Source: an uncultured Clostridia bacterium
GTDB taxonomy: Bacteria; Bacillota; Clostridia; Oscillospirales; Ruminococcaceae
Direction of reading: 5' to 3'
NCBI GenBank assembly: GCA_945923775.1
Contig: CAMELR010000020.1
Location: forward strand, 1-51,167
Length of the DNA: 51,167 nt
Below the pieces are notes generated by a model. That model was not told the origin of the DNA. It ran no database searches and saw nothing but the letters and a program-made list of their open reading frames with translations. A program made the translations under genes and the position numbers. Shown piece after piece: positions 41,529 to 48,820 of the stretch; positions within the stretch are counted from its first letter, which is position 1, and the number at the start of each line of letters is the position of its first letter.

Positions 41529-42620
41529 TTATTTATCAAGTGTTACGATTATCGGTTCGCCGCCGCGGGGACTCCAGATCCTGTCGACGTCCGGGGACAT
41601 CGTTCTGATGGAGCATTCCTCGCTGGATACGTAGACCGTATCGCCCTTTTCAGCAGCGACCATCGAACGGAGCTTAAGTCTGTCGTTGAGCGCCATGATT
41701 CCGTTGTTGAATCCGAGGATTATTGAAAAGGGTCCTGTGATGAGCAGGCTGGAATAAACGTTTCTGAAATGGCGTATCTTCGCCGTTTCCTCCGGGCTGA
41801 ACCTGCCGGATTCAAGCTCGCTCCAGAACGGAGCCGCGATGACCTTCGCAACGTCCTCAAGGGGCATTCCGAGGCGGCGGTGAAGGTAGTCGATGATGTA
41901 GGTGATAACCTCGGTATCGGTCAGCAGGTTGCACTTGTAGCCGAACATCTCGATGAAACGTCTGTTCGCGTCATAAGAGGATATCTCGCCGTTGTGTACT
42001 ATCGTGTAGTCGAGCAGGGCGAAGGGGTGAGCGCCGCCCCACCAGCCGGGGGTGTTCGTCGGGTAGCGGCCGTGTACTGTCCACGCCCAGCCGTCGTACT
42101 CGTCGAGGCGGTAGAACTCGCCGACGTCCTCAGGGTAGCCGACCGCCTTGAATACGCCCATGTTCTTGCCGCTGGAGAAAACGTAAGCGCCGTCGATCTT
42201 GTCGTTTATCTTGATTACGCAGCGGGCAACGTAGGTGCGCTCGTCGAGCTGGCTCTCCTGGAGCTTTGTGGGAAGAGGGTTCACGAAGTAGCGCCAGATA
42301 AGCGGCTCGTCGGTGATGTTCGGGTGCTTTCTGGTGGGGATACGCGAGAGGTTGATGACGTCAAAATGGCGGTCGATGAACGCCTCGGTCTTTATCCTCG
42401 CCTCGTTGGAATCGTAGAAAACGTGGAACGCGTACTGATCCTTGTACTCCGGGTAAATGCCGTATCCGGCGTAGCCGCCGCCCAGACCGTTCGAGCGGTC
42501 GTGCATACAGGCGATGGAATTCACGATCACGCTGCCGTTTGTCCTTCTGCCGCTCCTGTTGATAAAGCCCGAGATCGCGCAGCCCGCAGGGATCCTTGTT
42601 TCTCCCTCTTTCATTAACAT
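41529..42620 (-). CDS. Glutamate synthase class II glutamine amidotransferase subunit (GltB1-type)
   Basis: A 363-residue Ntn-type glutamine amidotransferase. The nucleophile is probably C14 in RIPAGCAISGFINRSG, made N-terminal by removal of a 13-residue propeptide as in other glutamate synthases. Further motifs are VHGRYPTNTPGWWGGAHPF, LDYTIVHNGEISSYDANR and LLTDTEVITYIIDYL, which form the glutamine pocket. It delivers ammonia to the FMN subunit encoded next. First gene of the six-gene operon, preceded by AGGAG and by a leader terminator 25-90 bp upstream. No separate canonical gltB or gltD was seen in the window. Confidence 0.9.
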   Translation of the reverse strand: MLMKEGETRIPAGCAISGFINRSGRRTNGSVIVNSIACMHDRSNGLGGGYAGYGIYPEYKDQYAFHVFYDSNEARIKTEAFIDRHFDVINLSRIPTRKHPNITDEPLIWRYFVNPLPTKLQESQLDERTYVARCVIKINDKIDGAYVFSSGKNMGVFKAVGYPEDVGEFYRLDEYDGWAWTVHGRYPTNTPGWWGGAHPFALLDYTIVHNGEISSYDANRRFIEMFGYKCNLLTDTEVITYIIDYLHRRLGMPLEDVAKVIAAPFWSELESGRFSPEETAKIRHFRNVYSSLLITGPFSIILGFNNGIMALNDRLKLRSMVAAEKGDTVYVSSEECSIRTMSPDVDRIWSPRGGEPIIVTLDK

Positions 42621-42644
42621 AAGCTCACTCCTTAATAAGTACTG

Positions 42645-42711
42645 AAAAAAACCGGATCCGGCAGAAGATCCGCCGGACGCCGCGATATTCGGCGCAGCGC
42701 TGAGCCGGTTT
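42645..42711 (-). terminator. Leader terminator / attenuator of the glutamate synthase operon
   Basis: Minus strand: AAACCGG (42711-42705) pairs with CCGGTTT (42655-42649) and encloses two hairpins, CGCCG/CGGCG (42694-42690 with 42682-42678) and TCCGGC/GCCGGA (42677-42672 with 42662-42657). A seven-base T-run (42651-42645) follows. It lies inside the transcribed leader, between the promoter and the first start codon, so the operon should be transcribed only when it is bypassed. The ANTAR protein at the end of the operon is the natural candidate antiterminator. One three-base-pair hairpin with a six-base ATTGTG loop lies earlier in the leader, but it is short. Confidence 0.78.
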
Positions 42712-42856
42712 GATCATACGTTATATCCGCGGTGGAATGTGCTGAGGTGAAATTTCTGCCATCGTCAAGTTGCAGATACTTCACAGCCGCGGCAGCACTG
42801 CCTGCGGCTTTGTTCTCCGGCACAATCCGTTTTGTCCGCCTTGAATTTACGTTCAT

Positions 42857-42885
42857 ATTATAGCACCATATTGCTGGTTTGTCAA
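42857..42885 (-). promoter_or_regulatory. Sigma-A promoter of the glutamate synthase operon
   Basis: Minus-strand TTGACA (42885-42880), a 17-bp spacer, TATAAT (42862-42857): a perfect consensus promoter, giving a leader of about 230 nt. Confidence 0.88.
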
Positions 42886-43123
42886 GAGGTTTTTGCAAGT
42901 TTCTTTCATGTAATCTTTCATTTTATTGTATATTTGATTCCATTGTTTCTTTTTATTTCCGGTTAGTCTAGACTACCTAACGCGTTTAGCGCCGCTGTAC
43001 GGTGCGTTTTGAAGCACGGAATGTTATTTTTGCAAGAATAGGAGATTCCATATTTCAAAATTTCTGGTGAATATGCCAAAATGCAAAAATTCAACGATTT
43101 CCTGCACATTTTTCAAATAACAC
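42886..43123. other. AT-rich spacer between divergent glt and gat promoters
   Basis: About 240 bp between the two outward-facing promoters. It is T-rich at the left and contains no ORF, clear repeat or terminator. Possible operator sites for either promoter would lie here, but none is recognised. Confidence 0.5.
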
Positions 43124-43152
43124 TTGAAAAATCTGCTGAAATGGAGTATAAT
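43124..43152 (+). promoter_or_regulatory. Sigma-A promoter of gatCAB
   Basis: TTGAAA (43124-43129), a 17-bp spacer, TATAAT (43147-43152). Transcription should start near 43159, so structured element B lies wholly in the ~235-nt leader. Confidence 0.85.
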
Positions 43153-43179
43153 AGTAATGTATTATTATAAAGTCATTCT

Positions 43180-43371
43180 GCCGAAAAAACTTCGAATCGT
43201 CCGCTCGTCCGCAAAGCGGACTTTTGAAATCGGTTTTTTGCCGCGGGTCTCCCGGAACAAAAAACACTTCTATCACAGCAAGTATGCGTTTTGTCGGCAA
43301 AGCCGGCAAAACGTGCGCGCGGCTGTGATGTTTCGGCGGAAAACCCCCATATGGGGGTTTTTCGACGGTCT
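43180..43371 (+). repeat. Structured dispersed element, copy B, in the gatCAB leader
   Basis: This 192-nt element aligns with copy A (202-379) along its length. Stems are GTCCGC/GCGGAC (43207-43212 with 43216-43221), a TTTTTTG/CAAAAAA hairpin, ATCACAGC/GCTGTGAT (43272-43279 with 43322-43329), an inner GTTTTGTCGGC/GCCGGCAAAAC hairpin and a 3' GAAAACCCCC/GGGGGTTTTTC hairpin. Relative to copy A three consecutive pairs of the ATC..GC stem differ on both strands and still pair, and the first small hairpin changes from GCCCGC/GCGGGC to GTCCGC/GCGGAC. It sits between the promoter and the gatC ribosome site (AAAGGAACG), so it is transcribed. Role unknown. Confidence 0.72.
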
Positions 43372-43393
43372 ATAAAGAAAGGAACGCTATATC

Positions 43394-43678
43394 ATGGCAG
43401 TAGAACTCAAGACGATCCAGCACCTGTGCGAGCTGTCCAAGCTCAACTACGACGAAGCCGGGCTTGAAAAGGTCATGGGCGAGATGGGCGACATCATCGA
43501 CCTGATGGATACCATCAAGACCTTCGACCTCACCTACGACGACACCAAGGATAACAACAGCATTTCCCTGAGCGAGGTAAGAGAGGACGTACCGCAGCCC
43601 TCGTTCCCGACAGAGAAGCTGCTCTCCAACGCAGAAAACCGCGATAACTGCTACGTCGTACCCAAGGTAGTTGAATAA
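43394..43678 (+). CDS. gatC: Asp/Glu-tRNA amidotransferase subunit C
   Basis: Small helical subunit (94 residues) that ties GatA to GatB in the GatCAB complex, which amidates misacylated Glu-tRNA(Gln) and Asp-tRNA(Asn). The family pattern is clear: a start TIQHLCELSKLNYDEAG, a central DIIDLMDTIKTFD, and the tail LREDVPQPSFPTEKLLSNAENR (here VREDVPQPS...), followed by Y-V-V-P-K-V-V-E. Normal length. First gene of gatCAB, separated by 13 bp from gatA. Confidence 0.94.
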   Translation: MAVELKTIQHLCELSKLNYDEAGLEKVMGEMGDIIDLMDTIKTFDLTYDDTKDNNSISLSEVREDVPQPSFPTEKLLSNAENRDNCYVVPKVVE

Positions 43679-43691
43679 ACAGGAGGTAATT

Positions 43692-45143
43692 ATGGATATC
43701 ACCCGCGCAAAGATACGCGATCTCCGCAAGGCGCTGGATTCAAAGCAGATCAGCGCCGCAGAGCTCTGCGGAGAGTATTTTAAGAATATAGAAGCCGGCG
43801 ACGGCAAGGTACAGTCCTTCATCACCGTTACAAAGGAAAAGGCGCTCGAGATGGCTGAAAACGCCCAGAAGCGCATTGATTCCGGCGATGTAAGCCCGCT
43901 TACCGGTATCCCGCTCGCCATCAAGGACAACATCTGCACCGACGGCATCAAGACCACCTGTGCAAGTAAGATGCTTGAGAATTTCATACCGCCGTACAAC
44001 GCGACCGTTATCGAGAAGCTCAACGCAGAGGGCTACGTGCTCCTCGGCAAGACCAGCATGGACGAATTCGCGATGGGCGGCTCCACCCAGACCTCCGCGT
44101 TCGCCAAGACCAAGAACCCCTACGACCTCGAGAGAGTTCCCGGCGGTTCCTCCGGCGGAAGCGCTGCGGCTGTGTCCGCTTCCTTCGCTCCCGCTGCGCT
44201 CGGAAGCGACACCGGCGGCTCCATCAGACAGCCCGCGTCCTTCTGCGGCGTGACCGGTATCAAGCCCACCTACGGCAGAGTTTCCCGCTACGGTCTGGTC
44301 GCATTCGCAAGCTCCCTCGACCAGATAGGCCCGATCTGCTCCGACGCCCGCGACTGCGCCGTCATGCTCAACGCCATCTGCGCGCACGACCCGCACGACG
44401 CGACCAGCTCCCGCCAGCCGGTTCCGGATTTCACCGAGAAGCTCGGTCAGTCCGTCAGCGGAATGAAGATCGCAATGCCCAAGGAGTTCTACTCCGACGA
44501 CATCGACGACGAAGTAAAGACCCACGTAATGAACGCCGCCAAGACGCTCGAAGCCCAGGGCGCAAAGCTCGTTGAGTGCTCCATTCCCGGGCTGAAGTAC
44601 GCTATCCCGGCTTACTACCTCATCGCCTGCGCTGAGGCTGCCTCCAACCTGTCGAGATTCGACGGCATCAAGTACGGCTTCCGCGGCGAGGGACGCACTT
44701 TCGAGGAGCTTATCCGCGACAGCCGCAGCAAGGGCTTCGGCGAGGAAGTAAAGCGCCGTATCCTGCTCGGAAACTACGCGCTTTCCTCCGGCTACTACGA
44801 CGCTTACTACAAGAAGGCGCTCGCCCTCAAGCAGCAGATAATCAAGGAATACAACGCGGTATTCGACCTTGCCGACGTTATCCTCACCCCGACCGCTCCG
44901 ACTCCGGCGTACAAGATAGGCGCGCAGGACAACGACCCGGTCAAGATGTACCTCGCGGATATCTGCACCGTTACAGTCAACATCGCTTCTCTGCCGGGTA
45001 TCTCCACGACCTGCGGCTACACCGCCGAGGGTCTGCCAGTGGGCATGTCCGTCATCGGCAGACGTTTCGACGAGCAGACTATTCTTCAGTGCGCCGACGC
45101 ATTCGAGCAGACCTTCGCTCCGACTGCGCCCGCTAAGCTTTAA
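43692..45143 (+). CDS. gatA: Asp/Glu-tRNA amidotransferase subunit A
   Basis: The glutaminase subunit, 483 residues, of the amidase signature family. The start at ATG 43692 (MDITRAKIRDL) follows AGGAGG; the longer reading from 43671 overlaps gatC. The catalytic triad is readable as K78 (IPLAIKDNIC), S153 (GGSSGG) and nucleophile S177 (DTGGSIRQP). The region PTYGRVSRYGLVAFASSLDQIGP is typical of GatA. It releases ammonia from glutamine, which passes to GatB. Co-transcribed with gatC and gatB. Confidence 0.96.
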   Translation: MDITRAKIRDLRKALDSKQISAAELCGEYFKNIEAGDGKVQSFITVTKEKALEMAENAQKRIDSGDVSPLTGIPLAIKDNICTDGIKTTCASKMLENFIPPYNATVIEKLNAEGYVLLGKTSMDEFAMGGSTQTSAFAKTKNPYDLERVPGGSSGGSAAAVSASFAPAALGSDTGGSIRQPASFCGVTGIKPTYGRVSRYGLVAFASSLDQIGPICSDARDCAVMLNAICAHDPHDATSSRQPVPDFTEKLGQSVSGMKIAMPKEFYSDDIDDEVKTHVMNAAKTLEAQGAKLVECSIPGLKYAIPAYYLIACAEAASNLSRFDGIKYGFRGEGRTFEELIRDSRSKGFGEEVKRRILLGNYALSSGYYDAYYKKALALKQQIIKEYNAVFDLADVILTPTAPTPAYKIGAQDNDPVKMYLADICTVTVNIASLPGISTTCGYTAEGLPVGMSVIGRRFDEQTILQCADAFEQTFAPTAPAKL

Positions 45144-45155
45144 GGAGGTACAGGA

Positions 45156-46589
45156 ATGAGCGCATATTTCCCTACGATAGGACTTGAGACACACGCAGAG
45201 CTTTCCACAAATTCCAAGGTATTCTGCACCTGCTCCGCTGAATTCGGCGGAACTCCGAACTCCCGCTGCTGCCCCGTGTGCAGCGGACTTCCCGGAACCC
45301 TCCCGGTGCTGAACAGGAAAGCCGTTGAATACATCATCAAGGCTGGCTACGTGATGAACTGCGACATTTCGCGCTTCACCAAGTGGGACAGAAAGAACTA
45401 CTTCTACCCCGACCTGCCGAAGGCTTACCAGATCTCCCAGATGCCGCGCCCGGTGTGCCTCGCAGGTAAGGTAAAGATAAACGTAAAGGGCGAGGAGAAG
45501 GAGATACGCATTAACCGTATCCACCTCGAGGAGGACGCGGGCAAGCTCGTCCACGACGACGTTAACCGCATTTCCCTCGCCGACTACAACCGCTGCGGCG
45601 TTCCGCTCATTGAGATAGTCACCGAGCCGGATTTCCACTCCGCTGACGAGGTCGTGGCTTACCTTGAGAAGATCATGCTGCTGTTACAGTACGCGGGTAT
45701 CTGCGACTGCAAGATGGAGCAGGGCTCTATCCGCTGCGACGTAAACATCTCCATCGCGCCGAAGGGCAGCAATGAGCTCGGCACCAGAACCGAGCTGAAA
45801 AACCTGAACTCTCTCAAGGCCATCGCGAAGGCTATCGAAGTTGAGATCGAGCGCCAGGAGGAGCTCCTCGACAACGGCGAGCGCGTAATTCAGCAGACCC
45901 GCCGCTTCAACGAGGCTCTGGGCGAGACCACCGCGATGAGAAGCAAGGAGGACGCCCACGACTACCGCTACTTCCCCGACCCGGATATCCCTCCGATAAT
46001 CCTCACCGAGGAGGAGCTTGACGAGATACGCAGCTCCATTCCGGAGCTTCCCGAGCAGCGCGTTGCACGCTACGTCGAGCAGTGCGGCATAAAGAAGCAG
46101 GACGCAGACCTCATCGTATCCGACAAGAAGATCTGCGATTTCTACGAGGAAGCTATCCAGGCGTACGACAATCCGAAGGCTGTCGCAAACTACGTTACCG
46201 GCGAGCTGCTCCGCAGAAAGAACCTCGGCGAAGTCGACATGGACGACCTGAAGTTCAGCGGCAGGGAGTTCGCACAGCTTGTTGAGTTCCTCCAGACGGA
46301 CAAGATCTCCCAGTCCAACGCGAAGGCTATCCTTGGCGAGATGATCGCAAACGGCGGCACTCCGAAGGATATCGCGGACGCGCAGGATCTGTGGATAAAG
46401 GAGGACAGCGACCTCCTCGCAAAGACCGTCGACGAGATAATCGCGAACAACCCGAAGGCAGCCGAGCAGTACCGCAGCGGCGACCAGAAGGTATTCGGTT
46501 TCTTCATGGGTCAGGCGAACAAGGCGCTCAAGGGTCTTGCTTCACCGAAGGCTATTCAGGAATATATCAAGAAGAAGCTTTCCGAATAA
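45156..46589 (+). CDS. gatB: Asp/Glu-tRNA amidotransferase subunit B
   Basis: The subunit that binds and activates the misacylated tRNA, 477 residues. Family sites: GLETHAELSTNSKVFC near the N-terminus, zinc-type cysteines CTCSAEFGGTPNSRCCPVC, YFYPDLPKAYQISQ, HLEEDAGKLVHD and DYRYFPDPDIPP. The C-terminal YqeY-like helical domain (about 330-477) ends with GFFMGQANKALKGLASPKAIQEYIKKKL. The ribosome site AGGAGG lies before the ATG. The gene is followed by two terminator hairpins. Confidence 0.96.
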   Translation: MSAYFPTIGLETHAELSTNSKVFCTCSAEFGGTPNSRCCPVCSGLPGTLPVLNRKAVEYIIKAGYVMNCDISRFTKWDRKNYFYPDLPKAYQISQMPRPVCLAGKVKINVKGEEKEIRINRIHLEEDAGKLVHDDVNRISLADYNRCGVPLIEIVTEPDFHSADEVVAYLEKIMLLLQYAGICDCKMEQGSIRCDVNISIAPKGSNELGTRTELKNLNSLKAIAKAIEVEIERQEELLDNGERVIQQTRRFNEALGETTAMRSKEDAHDYRYFPDPDIPPIILTEEELDEIRSSIPELPEQRVARYVEQCGIKKQDADLIVSDKKICDFYEEAIQAYDNPKAVANYVTGELLRRKNLGEVDMDDLKFSGREFAQLVEFLQTDKISQSNAKAILGEMIANGGTPKDIADAQDLWIKEDSDLLAKTVDEIIANNPKAAEQYRSGDQKVFGFFMGQANKALKGLASPKAIQEYIKKKLSE

Positions 46590-46600
46590 TTTCAAAACAC

Positions 46601-46628
46601 AAATCCCCCGGCTCCTGCCGGGGGATTT
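46601..46628 (+). terminator. First hairpin after gatB
   Basis: AAATCCCCCGG / CCGGGGGATTT perfect stem, only a short A/T tail. It may work together with the next hairpin. Confidence 0.7.
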
Positions 46629-46636
46629 AAAATTTA

Positions 46637-46668
46637 GACCGCCCACAAAAATGGGCGGTCGTTTTTTT
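46637..46668 (+). terminator. Rho-independent terminator of gatCAB
   Basis: GACCGCCCA / TGGGCGGTC stem with a short A-rich loop (46637-46660) followed by seven T residues. The T-run touches the stop codon of the convergent SGNH gene. Confidence 0.85.
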
Positions 46669-47944
46669 ATTCAGCAGTCTCAGCGGACGAAGATGTCGGA
46701 AGCTCCACCGGCTCGGTCTGCTCGGTGGGTATCAGGTCGTCGCTTGACGCCGGTGACACTGCCGAATCCGCAGTTCCGGAAGGAGCGGTAGTCTCAACCG
46801 GCGTGGTATCCTGCGTCGTTGCCTCGACCGGAGTTTCCTCTACGGGTATCTCCTTGGTGGTTCCGGAAGGCTTCGTGGTTTTGTCGGGCTTAGATGGCTT
46901 GGTGGGTTTAGTCGTCTTTGCTGGTTTGGAGGTCTTGGCGGTCGTTTCGGCTGTCGTGTAAACCGGCGGGACCTCGTTGGCGGGCTGGAAATCCTCCGCC
47001 TCAAACGTGCCTGTTGCGGAATCACCGTCCCACAGACCAACTTCGGTCAGGGCGCGGTGCATTTCCCACAGGGCAATGCGGTAGGCGTACGGTCCGAGGT
47101 GTACGCCGTCGCCGGAGTGCAGGCACTCGCGAAGCTCGTTCTTCTCATTCTTGAGGTATCGCCCGAAATCGAAGTAGTGTACGCGCTCAGGGAAATTCTC
47201 CTCGAGGTACTTTTTCATTGTGTTGTTGAAGCTGTCGATAACGCTGTTTCCGCAGAACTTGCTGCACACAGGAGTTATCGCCGCAACGAAAACGTCGGCG
47301 CGGCTTCCTTCGAGCGTAGCCTCGATTACCTTGCGGTAATTCTCGCAGTATGTAGCTTCGTCCACCATGTTGACGTCGTTCATACCCATTGAGAGGAAAA
47401 CGTACCGCGGGTTAGCGGACTTCAGCACCTGATCGTAGGTTCTGCCCTCCCAGCCGCGGAACTTGAACGTATAGTCAAAAAAGCTGCGGGAACCGAGGTT
47501 CCCCTTTGCGGCAACATGCTCGTGCGGAACTATCCCGTACTCGGAAAAGCCGCTGCAAATGCTGTCGCCCACGAACAGCGAGTAGTCGACGAAGCTCAGC
47601 TCCTCGTCGGTAAGCTCGAACTTATCGTGGACCGCCTCGTAGAACATATCAAAATCGTTGTTCATGTCCCGGACCTCGGTTGTTTCCTCAGTGGAACCGC
47701 TCACGGCTGTCTCTGGCAGCGAACCCGACGGTATCTCCGAAATCTGCGAGTCGTCCGGAACGTCCGTGGCGGTCTGGTCGTTCTGTTCCGCCTGGGAAGT
47801 CACCGAGGAATTCCCGCCGGAAACGAGGTCAGCCATCAGGTCGAGGTTGTTGGGATCGTTGGGGTCGTGCTGTATATCAGTCGAAGCGCAGCCGCTCAGC
47901 AGCATTATCGCCGCGAGAGCCGCACAGGAAAATCTGTATCTCAT
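46667..47944 (-). CDS. SGNH/GDSL-family hydrolase lipoprotein
   Basis: A 425-residue exported lipoprotein. The lipobox LLSGCAS gives Cys 18 or so as the lipidated residue. An acidic Ser/Thr linker (about 20-95) leads to the hydrolase domain (about 100-300). Its blocks are block I FVGDSICSG with S128, block III SMGMNDV and block V SGDGVHLGP, with the catalytic Asp and His. The C-terminal ~120 residues are a Pro/Thr/Lys-rich low-complexity tail (repeated K-P-[AST]-K-[TP]-T). These proteins deacylate lipids, polysaccharides or peptidoglycan; the substrate cannot be told. The gene is convergent with gatB and has GGAAGGA before its ATG. Confidence 0.83.
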   Translation of the reverse strand: MRYRFSCAALAAIMLLSGCASTDIQHDPNDPNNLDLMADLVSGGNSSVTSQAEQNDQTATDVPDDSQISEIPSGSLPETAVSGSTEETTEVRDMNNDFDMFYEAVHDKFELTDEELSFVDYSLFVGDSICSGFSEYGIVPHEHVAAKGNLGSRSFFDYTFKFRGWEGRTYDQVLKSANPRYVFLSMGMNDVNMVDEATYCENYRKVIEATLEGSRADVFVAAITPVCSKFCGNSVIDSFNNTMKKYLEENFPERVHYFDFGRYLKNEKNELRECLHSGDGVHLGPYAYRIALWEMHRALTEVGLWDGDSATGTFEAEDFQPANEVPPVYTTAETTAKTSKPAKTTKPTKPSKPDKTTKPSGTTKEIPVEETPVEATTQDTTPVETTAPSGTADSAVSPASSDDLIPTEQTEPVELPTSSSAETAE

Positions 47945-48024
47945 CTATTTCAAATCCTTCCGGATACGATTCATCAGTACCGCGTATTCCGCATAATTCG
48001 GCAATTGAATGGTATATTCGCGGT

Positions 48025-48067
48025 AAAAAACACAAACAGACGCCCGGGAGTAACACACGGGCGCCTG
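48025..48067 (-). terminator. Rho-independent terminator after the SCP2-like gene
   Basis: Minus-strand stem CAGGCGCCCG / CGGGCGTCTG (48067-48037), followed by TTTGTGTTTTTT. Confidence 0.85.
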
Positions 48068-48084
48068 GATAATTCAACAATAAA

Positions 48085-48603
48085 TTACTTGCCGTGCTTC
48101 TTGCTGCCGGTGTGCTTCTTGGCAGCAGGCTTTGCAGCAGGTGCCGGAGCCTTGGTCTCGGCGGGCTTAGCAGCAGCGGGAGCGGGCTTGGTCTCAGCCT
48201 TCTTCTCTGCGGGTGCAGCGGGCTTTGCAGCAGGAGCCTTCTTCTCGGCAGCGGGCTTCTCAGCCTTTTCAGCCTTCTTAGCGGGAACAAGAGCCTCAAG
48301 AGCCTTGAACTTTGCAACGTCGCCCTCGACCTTTACAAGGCCGTCGGTGAGTGCGCCGTCAAAGGAAACATCGCCGCTGAACAGCTTCTCGATGTTCTCA
48401 GCTGCGCCGGTAACGTTAGCCTGGAGGTCATCGTAATGATAAGGAGCAACGTCAAGTACGCCCTCTCTTACTGCAACATAGAAGTCGTCCATATCGTCGA
48501 TGAATGTAAAGTTTACAGCAACGGTATCCTCGTACTTCTTAGCCTTTGCCTTGCTTCCCTTCAGATAACCCTTGATCTTTTCAGCAAACTCGATATTAGT
48601 CAT
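48085..48603 (-). CDS. SCP2 sterol-binding-like protein with Ala/Lys/Pro tail
   Basis: A 172-residue protein. Residues ~1-108 resemble the SCP2 (sterol carrier protein 2) fold: helix MTNIEFAEKIKGYL, beta strands DTVAVNFTFIDDMDDFYVAV, and the typical end LFSGDVSFDGALTDGLVKVEGDVAKF. Residues ~109-172 are almost only Ala, Lys, Pro, Glu and Thr (AAKPAAPAEKKAETKP-type repeats), a flexible basic tail. Bacterial SCP2-like proteins bind hydrophobic small molecules; no ligand is known here. Single gene with its own promoter and terminator, and a strong AGGAGGA site. Confidence 0.72.
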   Translation of the reverse strand: MTNIEFAEKIKGYLKGSKAKAKKYEDTVAVNFTFIDDMDDFYVAVREGVLDVAPYHYDDLQANVTGAAENIEKLFSGDVSFDGALTDGLVKVEGDVAKFKALEALVPAKKAEKAEKPAAEKKAPAAKPAAPAEKKAETKPAPAAAKPAETKAPAPAAKPAAKKHTGSKKHGK

Positions 48604-48712
48604 AACAAATTCCTCCTGTGGTATGCTTCAGACGGAGCGCCCGAAGCCAGGTAAAACTACCTGCCGATTTATTCCAAACAGCGAACCTGCCGCCGTTTTA
48701 TTCATCTATTGT

Positions 48713-48741
48713 AGTATACCATAACTCCACCTTTAATTCAA
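48713..48741 (-). promoter_or_regulatory. Sigma-A promoter of the SCP2-like gene
   Basis: Minus-strand TTGAAT (48741-48736), a 17-bp spacer, TATACT (48718-48713), about 110 bp before the start codon. Confidence 0.78.
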
Positions 48742-48820
48742 TAGTCATTTTCTATAAATTTACAAGAAAAACAACTTGATTTTCAGATGAAAATATAAAT
48801 AACCACAGTCAGATGAACTA

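Noticed and set aside
42632..42898. Leader-peptide ORF before the amidotransferase gene
   Set aside because: Its start codons lie at or upstream of the promoter -10, so they would not be in the transcript.
43160..43393. T-box riboswitch in the gatCAB leader
   Set aside because: No AGGGTGGNACCGCG-type T-box sequence and no terminator/antiterminator pair of that class.
43740..45638. 632-codon minus-strand ORF opposite gatA and gatB
   Set aside because: Antisense shadow of two clear housekeeping genes; the Val/Leu/Gly/Ala-rich product has no recognisable fold.
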